The notes: generated by a model not told the origin, from the sequence alone. Shown: positions 1-6,088, counted from the first letter of the stretch. The stretch: 8,894 nucleotides of DNA from Blastocatellia bacterium (GCA_022615215.1 JAKEHD010000740.1:1-8894); one strand, 5' to 3'. Made by a program: numbers and translations.

Positions 1-931
1 GCACGCGAACCTCTTCGCCATTGGTTATTCCGCCTTCGATTCCGCCCGCGCGATTAGTGGGCCGGGTGAATCTGCGCTCGGCCTGATTATACCCAATTTC
101 ATCATGTATCTGCGAGCCGGTGGTCCGACTGACCTTGACGCCTGCGCCTATTTCAACCGCCTTCACCGCGTGAATGCACATAATGGCCTGAGCCAGGCGT
201 CCGTCGATCTTGCGGTTCCATTGCGTGTGCGAACCTAAGCCCGCTATCACACCTCGCGCGACGACCTCGAATATTCCGCCGAGAGTGTCTTTCGCCCGTT
301 TGGTCTCGTCGATGAGCGCGACCATTCGCTGTTCGATCTCTTTGTCTGCGCATCGCAGGGGCGAATCATCTGCTATGGCCGCGATCTCTTCCCAGGTAGC
401 TGAGATCGGTTCTTCGGGGATGCCGCCTATCATGCAAGTGTGGCTTGCGATCTCTACGCCTATCTCTTTGAGCAGAAGTTTTGCGAGAGCGCCGACCGCC
501 ACGCGGGCCGCAGTCTCGCGGGCGCTCGCTCGTTCGAGTATGTCGCGCAGATCGTGAGTATCATATTTGAGTCCGCCCGCAAGGTCCGTGTGACCGGGCC
601 GGGGCCGAGTCAATCGGCGCGCGCGCTTTTCATCGACGAACTCGCGGGGATCTGCGGCCATCACATCCTGCCAGTTTTCGAAGTCACGATTGCGAATCAG
701 AAAAGAGAAGGGCGAGCCGAGCGTGCGGCCGTGACGGACGCCCGAAATGATTTCGACCTCATCGCTTTCTATCTTCATCCGCCCGCCGCGCCCGTACCCC
801 TGCTGGCGACGCCAGAGTTGGTGATTGATGAAAGCGGGGTCCACTTCAAGCCCTGCGGGAAGGCCCTCGATTATGGCGACAAGCCCCTTGCCGTGCGATT
901 CGCCCGCCGTTGTGAAGGTGAACTGATTCAT
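1..931 (-). CDS. aroC: Chorismate synthase, C-terminally truncated by the window edge
   Basis: Makes chorismate from 5-enolpyruvylshikimate-3-phosphate, the last step of the shikimate pathway; the enzyme is cytoplasmic and needs reduced FMN. I translated 310 residues on the minus strand with no interruption. Visible family motifs are GESHG at 10-14, RRQQGYGRGGR at 41-51, RPGHTD at 111-116 (the conserved His is 114), ERASARETAARVAVG at 133-147 and RAGGIEGGITNGE at 294-306. The family is usually about 360-390 residues, so roughly 50-80 C-terminal residues lie beyond position 1. The ATG at 931 gives the usual MNQFTFTTAGESHG-type start, with GAGG four bases upstream. It lies 26 nt after the PIN-like gene on the same strand, so read-through from the accessory module is possible. 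Function is certain. Confidence 0.97.
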   Translation of the reverse strand, partial: MNQFTFTTAGESHGKGLVAIIEGLPAGLEVDPAFINHQLWRRQQGYGRGGRMKIESDEVEIISGVRHGRTLGSPFSFLIRNRDFENWQDVMAADPREFVDEKRARRLTRPRPGHTDLAGGLKYDTHDLRDILERASARETAARVAVGALAKLLLKEIGVEIASHTCMIGGIPEEPISATWEEIAAIADDSPLRCADKEIEQRMVALIDETKRAKDTLGGIFEVVARGVIAGLGSHTQWNRKIDGRLAQAIMCIHAVKAVEIGAGVKVSRTTGSQIHDEIGYNQAERRFTRPTNRAGGIEGGITNGEEVRV

Positions 932-957
932 ACAGCCTCAAAGCTCTATCTCAGCCA

Positions 958-1401
958 TTAGCCGCAAAACCTCGATAGCAGATTCTTATGCCTGGGCTTT
1001 TGATAAACCTTGCCTCTGGGTTTATCGAGCAACGCCTTGTTGGTGAAATCAGCGTGCAGGTCTTTATCATGCGAGCACAAAAGACGCACTCTGCCGACAC
1101 GGGCCAGAGCGATTATATGCTCATCATTAGACTCGCACAGTCCCGATTGAATAATCCGTTCCATCTCTTCGTTGACAAGATCGTCATCCGCTTTTCTGGC
1201 CCGTCCGGCTTGGTCAAGCTTTACCAATGTTCTTATAATCTCATGGTTTCTACTATATTCATCCGTCAGCTTTCCGCCATAAACGAGGCTCCCTTTTGGA
1301 TTACTATTTGTGAAAAGGCATATATGCACGTCTTTAAAGTCAGGATCGTCGCTAACCAGTAGAACTCTGTGCGCCACATTCACGTCAACGATCAGGCACA
1401 T
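958..1401 (-). CDS. Small PIN-like domain protein, putative ribonuclease effector of the upstream ATPase
   Basis: This 147-residue protein has the layout of a PIN-fold RNase. There is a hydrophobic strand ending in Asp (MCLIVDVN, D6), an acidic residue after the first helices (E48 in GGKLTDE), then SNDEHIIALA with D93, a strand, and SHDKDL with D112 and D114. These could form the usual metal-binding D-E-D-D set. The C-terminal part (PRGKVYQKPRHKNLL, 128-142) is basic and may contact RNA. The start codon is 5 nt after the stop of the ATPase gene, which makes a translationally coupled two-gene unit. Its base use is more AT-rich than that of aroC downstream. I recall similar proteins annotated only as hypothetical, so the PIN assignment rests on motif spacing, and nuclease activity and target are inferred. 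No classic small antitoxin gene is adjacent; the ATPase would have to be the regulator. Confidence 0.75.
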   Translation of the reverse strand: MCLIVDVNVAHRVLLVSDDPDFKDVHICLFTNSNPKGSLVYGGKLTDEYSRNHEIIRTLVKLDQAGRARKADDDLVNEEMERIIQSGLCESNDEHIIALARVGRVRLLCSHDKDLHADFTNKALLDKPRGKVYQKPRHKNLLSRFCG

Positions 1402-1406
1402 TCACT

Positions 1407-2702
1407 TTAACGCCTTCCTCTGTTTAAGAGGGCAAGCTCCTCTCTCAGAAAGAACTCTCGATAAGAAGGCGGAGCGCCGGTTACATTGCCGAGTTCGTCG
1501 AGGGTGAGATGATGTATCGTTGTCTCTATCCCCCTCTTCTCGAAAAAGAGAATGGCGACGGACTCAGAGTCTATCTTTCCGGCCGCGACTTCCTGCCTGA
1601 TGCGATCCACGATGTAGTCGCTATGAGTTTCGATCACGAATCTCCTGTCGCCTTCGACAACCATATCGACGAAGAAAGAGCCAAGCGCCGCCTGCGCTTT
1701 CGGATGAAGATGGACTTCCGGTTGTTGCAAAAGAATCAATCCGCTCACTCTATAAACAATACTATCTACCACTATATGCAAAACCTGACTGACTCCGTAT
1801 CCGACATCGATCAGATTGGCCCACATCCCAGCAATCTTCACTTCTATCTGGAACGGGTCTCCAAGCGTTTCACCGAGGCTCTTTACATCGATATCACTAA
1901 ACAGCCCTGATTCTTCACCAAACCTCTTTAGACTGGAAGCTAGGCCTTGTCTTTGTTTCGAAGAAGGTTTCTCGCTCAGGATTCTAGCCAGATAAGATGG
2001 TAGGTGATCTCCTTCTGGATTGAATATATCTACTATTTGATCGTAGGTACGCTTCGGCTTCATTCTAATCGGACCTATAGACAAAGTGTGGTATGAAAAC
2101 AATCGCGAGAATATATTCCAAGTTTGACTTTTCCATTCTGCATCCTGTTCCCACCAGTCCTCGCCGCTGTATAATTTGACAATCTCCTTTATAAGTAACT
2201 CTCTGGCACTCAACTCCGTAGCATCCTTAAACCTTTCCCCAAAAACAAGCTCAAAAGTTTGGCTTTTCCCTTTCCACGGAATCGTCAATTGGACATAGTA
2301 AGCACCTTCTGACTCATTTAATCTCAAAAACACTTCTCCTTCGGGGCTTTTGATTGTGAGGTTTAATAGCTCAACTACCCCCCGATTACTTCTATAAGTT
2401 GCTAGTACTTCTGTTTCGCTATTATCGCCCTCAGTAGCCTGAATGAATCCCATAGAGAAATGCGCTGCATGGCCCTGCTTTCGACCCCTGTAAGTCGCTA
2501 TAGTATCGAAGCTTCCGAGATTGTACGGCGCTTTATTAAATTGAGGCCGAATAGGAAATCCAACCTTGTCGTACATCGTCGATAAGCTGGCGAGAAGGGT
2601 CGTCTTTCCGGAACTGTTCTCGCCTATCAGAACTGTGAGAGGCTTGATAGGGATTACGTGCTTCCCCGCAAAGCATCTTACGTTTTCCAGTATCAGTTCC
2701 AT
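1407..2702 (-). CDS. AAA15/SMC-like ATPase with DUF3696-like C-terminus
   Basis: A 431-residue ABC/SMC-type ATPase of the AAA15/OLD-like group. Counting from the ATG at 2702: Walker A GENSSGKT at 27-34, an IGPIRMKPKR segment at 209-218 of the kind seen in DUF3696 ATPases, a signature-like GYGVSQ at 301-306, a Walker B region LILLQQPEVHLHP at 322-334, and ETHSDYIVDRIR at 358-369 (H-loop region). The tail from about 376 looks like DUF3696. The usual acidic Walker B pair is Gln-Gln here. The frame stays open to a TTG at 2747 and an ATG at 2714, but MELILENVRCF at 2702 matches the family's usual beginning, and a promoter-like sequence overlaps the upstream codons. It is paired with a PIN-like gene 5 nt downstream. 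A sensing or toxin-restraining role in phage defence is inferred from ATPase-nuclease pairs in general. The ATPase family call is firm, the role is not. Confidence 0.85.
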   Translation of the reverse strand: MELILENVRCFAGKHVIPIKPLTVLIGENSSGKTTLLASLSTMYDKVGFPIRPQFNKAPYNLGSFDTIATYRGRKQGHAAHFSMGFIQATEGDNSETEVLATYRSNRGVVELLNLTIKSPEGEVFLRLNESEGAYYVQLTIPWKGKSQTFELVFGERFKDATELSARELLIKEIVKLYSGEDWWEQDAEWKSQTWNIFSRLFSYHTLSIGPIRMKPKRTYDQIVDIFNPEGDHLPSYLARILSEKPSSKQRQGLASSLKRFGEESGLFSDIDVKSLGETLGDPFQIEVKIAGMWANLIDVGYGVSQVLHIVVDSIVYRVSGLILLQQPEVHLHPKAQAALGSFFVDMVVEGDRRFVIETHSDYIVDRIRQEVAAGKIDSESVAILFFEKRGIETTIHHLTLDELGNVTGAPPSYREFFLREELALLNRGRR

Positions 2703-2712
2703 ATGTGGCTTC

Positions 2713-2743
2713 ATTATATTCGATTCAGGTTGATTAATGGCAA
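2713..2743 (-). promoter_or_regulatory. Candidate promoter of the ATPase-PIN module
   Basis: Reading the minus strand, TTGCCA (2743-2738) and a perfect TATAAT (2718-2713) are separated by 19 nt, slightly longer than ideal. Transcription would start near 2706, only a few bases before the ATG at 2702, giving an almost leaderless mRNA. It lies inside the extended open frame, so it is incompatible with the TTG start at 2747. The sequence is seen; its activity is inferred. Confidence 0.35.
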
Positions 2744-2818
2744 TCAACTTCCGCAGCCTGCTTTTTTGCGACGCGGTCGAGGTGTTAAAGATCGTCTTTA
2801 TCTACTAACTCCGACAAG

Positions 2819-2856
2819 GCGATTGGCTATCAAATCGCTATCACTGCTGCGATAGC
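2819..2856. repeat. Clustered short direct and inverted repeats, possible operator
   Basis: GCTATCA occurs at 2826-2832 and 2837-2843, exactly 11 bases apart (about one helical turn), and the inverse GATAGC follows at 2851-2856. An overlapping inverted pair, GCGATT (2819-2824) and AATCGC (2833-2838), lies in the same stretch. It sits about 115-155 bases upstream of the ATPase start in otherwise gene-free DNA. It could be a binding site for a regulator or simply a hairpin. No function can be shown from sequence alone. Confidence 0.35.
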
Positions 2857-2882
2857 TTTCTGAGCCGACGTCTTCCAGATTT

Positions 2883-2976
2883 AAGAAAAAGATTTTGGAA
2901 TCGTAGGGGCCTTCCCTGCATGTCTGCCCCAATCAGGGCGCACACTTATGTGCGCCCCTACCCAAAAACATTTCTT
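2883..2976. repeat. Palindromic GTAGGGGC-bounded repeat element (MITE- or REP-like)
   Basis: The core has perfect 8-bp terminal inverted repeats, GTAGGGGC (2903-2910) and GCCCCTAC (2954-2961). Outside them the flanks 2883-2898 and 2962-2976 (TTTTGG and CCAAAA nearest the core, AAGAAA and TTTCTT outermost) also pair imperfectly, extending the dyad to about 95 bp. Inside are nested arms, GGGGC/GCCCC and CCCTG/CAGGG, and a strong hairpin at 2936-2957. There is no coding capacity. Repeats with similar GTAGGGGC ends are, as I recall, dispersed in several bacterial phyla; copy number here cannot be judged. It lies just downstream of the MazF-like gene, so it could also act as that operon's terminator. 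Confidence 0.65.
2936..2957. terminator. Perfect 9-bp GC-rich hairpin, possible terminator
   Basis: Arms GGGCGCACA and TGTGCGCCC pair perfectly across a 4-nt loop. It is about 60 bases past the stop of the MazF-like gene on the minus strand. There is no T-run directly after the stem on the minus strand; the nearest is TTTTTCTT after the outer arms of the larger palindrome. It may therefore be only part of the repeat element, or a weak or Rho-assisted stop. Confidence 0.35.
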
Positions 2977-3018
2977 GAAATCTATAGTTTGTTTCTTCAA
3001 CCTCGGTCGTTTTAAGCG

Positions 3019-3360
3019 TCATTGTATTTGCAGCAGTGCCTTTACCTGTCGCTGTAACTCTTTCAGGTGAGAATCCGCCAATTTTCCAATCCGTCGCTTC
3101 AGCCGTCTTTTGTCAATGGCGCGCAATTGAAACACCATAGCAACGGAGACTGCGTTCAAGTTGTTCTCAGAGTCGGGTTGGATCAAAAAAGTGCCTGGAA
3201 AAGCCTGTGCCGCCAATCGTGAAGTCAGAGGTACTATGAGCACAGTCGGCAGCCGGGTTCCAAACTTCGGAGCTTGCACTACGATGGCCGGTCGAGAACC
3301 GGCTTGTTCGTGTCCATCGCTGGACGGGATCTCAACGGTGTAAAGATCACCGATCTCCAT
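3019..3360 (-). CDS. MazF/PemK-family mRNA interferase toxin
   Basis: A 113-residue protein with the MazF/PemK pattern. The N-terminal strand is GDLYTVEIP (4-12), followed by SRPAIVVQ (22-29) whose Arg23 sits where the catalytic Arg of the family is found. VLIVPLTSRL (40-49) supplies the conserved Thr46-Ser47, and VSVAMVFQLRAIDKRRL (71-87) is the family's third conserved block. Length is normal for the family (about 110-120). Members cleave RNA at short specific sequences and are silenced by an antitoxin encoded just upstream. The ATG at 3360 follows the antitoxin stop by 2 nt, so translation is coupled. The usual catalytic residues appear intact, so the toxin is probably functional; its cut site cannot be predicted. 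Confidence 0.9.
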   Translation of the reverse strand: MEIGDLYTVEIPSSDGHEQAGSRPAIVVQAPKFGTRLPTVLIVPLTSRLAAQAFPGTFLIQPDSENNLNAVSVAMVFQLRAIDKRRLKRRIGKLADSHLKELQRQVKALLQIQ

Positions 3361-3362
3361 TA

Positions 3363-3575
3363 CTAAAGCCCTTTCTCGAACTCCGTCAGTGCTTCGTCGC
3401 TAAGTTGGTCCCATTGGGCAAACTCGTCCTGAAGAGCCAGGGCCGACTGGCGGCTTTGAAGCAAGACGCTCTCTTTGAACAGGCGAACGATTTGCAACAG
3501 ATTAGGGAATGCCTCTTCCGGCAATTCCTGGACCTCACTCAATAATTCCTGTTGGTAGTTTGTTGTTTCATTCAT
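3363..3575 (-). CDS. Putative antitoxin paired with the MazF-like toxin
   Basis: A 70-residue acidic, mostly helical protein. The first half (QELLSEVQELPEEAFPNLLQ, residues 9-28) resembles the leucine- and proline-containing N-termini of DUF2281-type antitoxins, and the tail ending in LSDEALTEFEKGL (58-70) looks like the acidic toxin-binding tail typical of type II antitoxins. I see no clear AbrB/SpoVT fold or ribbon-helix-helix motif, so its DNA-binding mode is unclear. It stops 2 nt before the toxin start, and the antitoxin-first order is the classic one. A strong Shine-Dalgarno sequence precedes it, which would favour excess antitoxin. The antitoxin role is inferred mainly from position and composition. 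Confidence 0.75.
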   Translation of the reverse strand: MNETTNYQQELLSEVQELPEEAFPNLLQIVRLFKESVLLQSRQSALALQDEFAQWDQLSDEALTEFEKGL

Positions 3576-3581
3576 GACGCG

Positions 3582-3587
3582 CCTCCT
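3582..3587 (-). promoter_or_regulatory. Strong Shine-Dalgarno of the antitoxin gene
   Basis: On the minus strand a full AGGAGG lies 6 nt before the ATG at 3575. It is the best ribosome site in the accessory block and fixes the antitoxin start; the toxin downstream has no comparable site of its own and relies on coupling. Confidence 0.8.
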
Positions 3588-3628
3588 TTCGAATCATACT
3601 TTTCGCAAATGAGATTCCATCACAACGG

Positions 3629-3817
3629 CTATCTCCCGATAGGGATTCCTTTCTTCTGCTCCCGGTATGCAAGTACCATTTCCTGCAAGGCATCCTGAAG
3701 CATTTCTCTGCATTCCTCTAATGTCCTGCCTTCCGTTACCACCTCCGGCCATTCTATCAATTGGCCCATATAGCCGGAGCCGATCTTCGTATACTTCGCC
3801 GTATAGGTGCTTATCAT
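3629..3817 (-). CDS. HicB-like antitoxin-family protein without HicA partner
   Basis: A 62-residue protein with the HicB partial RNase H-like pattern: an N-terminal strand (YTAKYTKIGSGYMGQLIEWPEV, residues 5-26, where the Gly-Tyr and Trp-Pro positions fit the family), then TEGRTLEECREMLQDALQEMV (28-48), the characteristic G-x-T-x-E-E helix. It is short and lacks a C-terminal DNA-binding extension. HicB normally neutralises a HicA RNase encoded next to it. Here 23 nt separate it from uvrB upstream and 53 nt from the next antitoxin gene, so there is no room for hicA. A GGGG-containing ribosome site lies 7 nt before the ATG. It is probably transcribed from uvrB. It may be a solitary HicB or the remainder of a lost pair. 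Confidence 0.75.
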   Translation of the reverse strand: MISTYTAKYTKIGSGYMGQLIEWPEVVTEGRTLEECREMLQDALQEMVLAYREQKKGIPIGR

Positions 3818-3840
3818 AACTCATCCCCTTTCGTGGGCCG

Positions 3841-5826
3841 CTAGGCCATCTCCAACTCGCGCTTGCGCAGGTACTTGATCTTATCACGGAGTTCGGCGGC
3901 GCGCTCGAATTCAAGCCCCGATGCAGCCGCTCGCATCTCCCTCTCAAGCCGCTCGATCGTCTCGGCTATGTTTTCGGCCGAGTAGTCCTCTATCTCGTCA
4001 AAGTCCAGAGGCACCTTGAAGTAATCGGCTTCGACTATCGATACGAGCGTAGAATCTATCGCCTTCACTATCGATTGCGGAGTGATCCCATGCTCGCGGT
4101 TGTATGCGGCCTGTTTTTCGCGGCGGCGTTGCGTCTCGCCTATAGCACGTCGCATGGAATCGGTCATCCGGTCTGCATATAAAATAGCCTTGCCGTTTAT
4201 GTTGCGCGCCGCGCGGCCTACGGTCTGAATGAGCGACATCTCCGAACGCAGGAAGCCCTCTTTGTCTGCGTCGAGTATGGCGACAAGCGATACTTCGGGA
4301 AGGTCCAGCCCCTCGCGCAAGAGGTTTATGCCTATCAGCACGTCGAATACGCCTGCGCGCAGGTCGCGCAGTATCTTTATGCGCTCAAGCGTGACGATCT
4401 CCGAATGCAGGTAGCGCGCCCTGACGCCGAGTTCGGTGTAATACTCTGTGAGATTTTCGGCCATCTGTTTTGTGAGCGTGGTGACGAGCACGCGCTCGCC
4501 GTGTTCTACGCGCTCGCGTATTTCGTTCAGCAGGTCATCGACCTGTCCGCGCACCGGGCGCACATCTACCTCGGGGTCGACAAGCCCTGTCGGGCGGATG
4601 ACCTGCTCGACCACTTCGCCTCCGGTCTTCGTCAATTCGTAAGGGCCGGGAGTGGCTGATACGAAGACTATTTGCCCTGCCCGCTGCTCCCATTCCGCGA
4701 AACTGAGCGGGCGATTGTCTTTGGCCGAAGGCAATCGGAATCCGTATTCGACAAGCGTTCCCTTGCGCGATTGATCGCCCGCGTACATGCCTCGCACCTG
4801 TGGGACGGTTTGATGGCTTTCGTCAACTATGACTATGGCGTCGCGCGGCAGATAATCGAGAAGCGTCGGAGGCGGCTCGCCCGGACGACGGCCTGTCAGG
4901 TGCCGCGAATAGTTTTCTATTCCGTGACAGTAGCCAAGCTCTTTGAGCATCTCCAAGTCGTACATCGTGCGTTGATGCAGACGCCCGGCTTCGATCAGCT
5001 TTCCCTGTTCGATCAGTTGAGGCTCCCACCAGTCGAGTTCTTCTTTTATGGTCTTTATTGCGCGCCTGACCGTCTCGTGCGGCATGACGAAATGCGTGCG
5101 GGGATAGATGGGAAGCCTGTCGTGGCGCTCGAAGACCTCTCCGAGCAGCGGATCGATGGTGGAAATAGAATCCACTTCATCGCCCCAGAACTCTATCCTT
5201 ATGGCGCGGTCCTGATAGACGGGATATATCTCCACCACGTCGCCGCGCACGCGAAAAGTTCCGCGCTCGAACGACAGGTCGTTGCGCTGGTATTGAATCT
5301 CGACCAGTTTTTTGAGCAGCGCCGTGCGCGACAACTGCTGGCCGCGTTCGACGAACGCAACCATGCCGTAATAAGCGTCCGGGTCGCCAAGCCCGTATAT
5401 ACAGGAGACGCTCGCCACTATAACGCAATCGCGCCGCTCAAACAGGCTCCGTGTAGCCGATAGCCGGAGGCGGTCTATCTCCTCATTTATGGTCGCCTCT
5501 TTCTCTATGAAGGTGTCTGTGGACGGGATGTAGGCTTCAGGTTGATAGTAGTCGTAATAGCTGACGAAGTATTCCGTCGCATTATGAGGAAAGAATGATT
5601 TGAACTCCTGATAGAGTTGAGCGGCGAGCGTTTTGTTATGCGCCATCACGAGCACGGGCCGGTTGATGCGCTCAATCACTGACGCTACCGAGTAAGTTTT
5701 TCCACTTCCCGTGATTCCGAGAAGGACCTGATGCACAGCGCCCTCGTTGAGTCCTCGCACGAGTTTTTCTATGGCCTGTGGCTGGTCTCCCTCGGGAACG
5801 TAGTCGCTTACGAGTTTGAAATCCAT
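3841..5826 (-). CDS. uvrB: Excinuclease ABC subunit UvrB
   Basis: The DNA-damage-recognition helicase of nucleotide excision repair, working with UvrA and UvrC. It is 661 residues (E. coli 673). Counting from MDFKLVSDY: GDQPQAIEKL at 13-22, Walker A GITGSGKT at 37-44, the damage-probing beta-hairpin region around YYDYYQPEAYIP (90-101), VDESH at 334-338, the helicase-C block with GLDLPEVSLVAILDAD and QTVGRAARN, and a C-terminal UVR domain (about 620-660) for UvrC binding. The frame is open to 5973, but a start there would lie upstream of the predicted promoter; the ATG at 5826 with AAGG 6 nt before it matches the family start. An ATG at 5862 is a less likely alternative. No defect is seen. The hicB-like gene follows 23 nt later without a terminator. 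Confidence 0.97.
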   Translation of the reverse strand: MDFKLVSDYVPEGDQPQAIEKLVRGLNEGAVHQVLLGITGSGKTYSVASVIERINRPVLVMAHNKTLAAQLYQEFKSFFPHNATEYFVSYYDYYQPEAYIPSTDTFIEKEATINEEIDRLRLSATRSLFERRDCVIVASVSCIYGLGDPDAYYGMVAFVERGQQLSRTALLKKLVEIQYQRNDLSFERGTFRVRGDVVEIYPVYQDRAIRIEFWGDEVDSISTIDPLLGEVFERHDRLPIYPRTHFVMPHETVRRAIKTIKEELDWWEPQLIEQGKLIEAGRLHQRTMYDLEMLKELGYCHGIENYSRHLTGRRPGEPPPTLLDYLPRDAIVIVDESHQTVPQVRGMYAGDQSRKGTLVEYGFRLPSAKDNRPLSFAEWEQRAGQIVFVSATPGPYELTKTGGEVVEQVIRPTGLVDPEVDVRPVRGQVDDLLNEIRERVEHGERVLVTTLTKQMAENLTEYYTELGVRARYLHSEIVTLERIKILRDLRAGVFDVLIGINLLREGLDLPEVSLVAILDADKEGFLRSEMSLIQTVGRAARNINGKAILYADRMTDSMRRAIGETQRRREKQAAYNREHGITPQSIVKAIDSTLVSIVEADYFKVPLDFDEIEDYSAENIAETIERLEREMRAAASGLEFERAAELRDKIKYLRKRELEMA

Positions 5827-5886
5827 CTGCCGCCTTTCATAAGCCTGAGTAATGTGTGGCATCTTCGCGGATGCGTCTCGGCCAAA

Positions 5887-5916
5887 ATTATACAGGTCCG
5901 TTCGAAGGGCGGGCAA
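5887..5916 (-). promoter_or_regulatory. Predicted uvrB promoter
   Basis: On the minus strand TTGCCC (5916-5911) and a perfect TATAAT (5892-5887) are 18 nt apart. Transcription would begin near 5880, about 54 nt before the chosen uvrB start. I found no copy of the known Gram-negative or Bacillus LexA box over it, so SOS control cannot be claimed. Confidence 0.6.
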
Positions 5917-5948
5917 ACGAGGTGAAAAAGCGGGCGCGCGAAAAAAAT

Positions 5949-5962
5949 CGACTTGAAAGTCG
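5949..5962. promoter_or_regulatory. Short inverted repeat between the divergent uvrB and purC promoters
   Basis: CGACTT and AAGTCG form perfect 6-bp arms around a 2-nt centre. A second overlapping pair, GAAAG and CTTTC, follows within the next ten bases. The element lies 18 nt upstream of the purC -35 box and about 32 nt upstream of the uvrB -35 box, a position suited to a shared regulator. Only the symmetry is seen; binding is inference. Confidence 0.35.
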
Positions 5963-5980
5963 CTCTTTCGCAATCAACGC

Positions 5981-6009
5981 TTGACATTCAAACGCCCGAT
6001 GCTAATAAT
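5981..6009 (+). promoter_or_regulatory. Predicted purC operon promoter
   Basis: A perfect TTGACA (5981-5986) and AATAAT (6004-6009, one mismatch to TATAAT) are 17 nt apart, the ideal spacing. Transcription would start near 6016, leaving a leader of about 80 nt before the proposed purC start. I see no purine riboswitch fold or PurR-type box in this leader. Confidence 0.7.
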
Positions 6010-6080
6010 GCGGGATGCCACCACACAAGCAATAAACATCAGTTGCCCGTATCCTCACGAATTGGCAGATTGATTCTGGC

Positions 6081-6088
6081 GGAAAGGG
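6081..6088 (+). promoter_or_regulatory. Shine-Dalgarno that decides the purC start
   Basis: GGAAAGGG ends 7 nt before the ATT at 6096, ideal spacing for that codon, but 31 nt before the first ATG at 6120, which is too far to serve it. No other purine-rich site lies at a usable distance from 6120. Confidence 0.6.

Noticed and set aside
440..961. A 173-codon open frame on the plus strand
   Set aside because: It is antisense to aroC, which is unambiguous on the minus strand; the translation matches no family, and high GC makes such antisense frames common.
3576..3628. A possible hicA remnant after the HicB-like gene
   Set aside because: Only 53 nt with a few open codons; nothing resembles the HicA double-stranded RNA-binding motif.
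3594..3947. A 117-codon minus-strand frame overlapping the uvrB end and the HicB-like gene
   Set aside because: Its translation is low complexity without family resemblance, while the other frames give clear UvrB and HicB patterns.
4672..5463. A 263-codon open frame on the plus strand
   Set aside because: It lies wholly antisense to uvrB, whose motifs are continuous across it.
5893..5910. TTCGAA-centred sequence near the uvrB promoter as a LexA box
   Set aside because: It does not fit the E. coli CTG-N10-CAG or the Bacillus GAAC-N4-GTTC pattern, and the symmetry is only 6 bp.
5827..5973. A 49-codon N-terminal extension of uvrB
   Set aside because: It would begin upstream of the predicted uvrB promoter and does not resemble the family N-terminus; the ATG at 5826 has a ribosome site.
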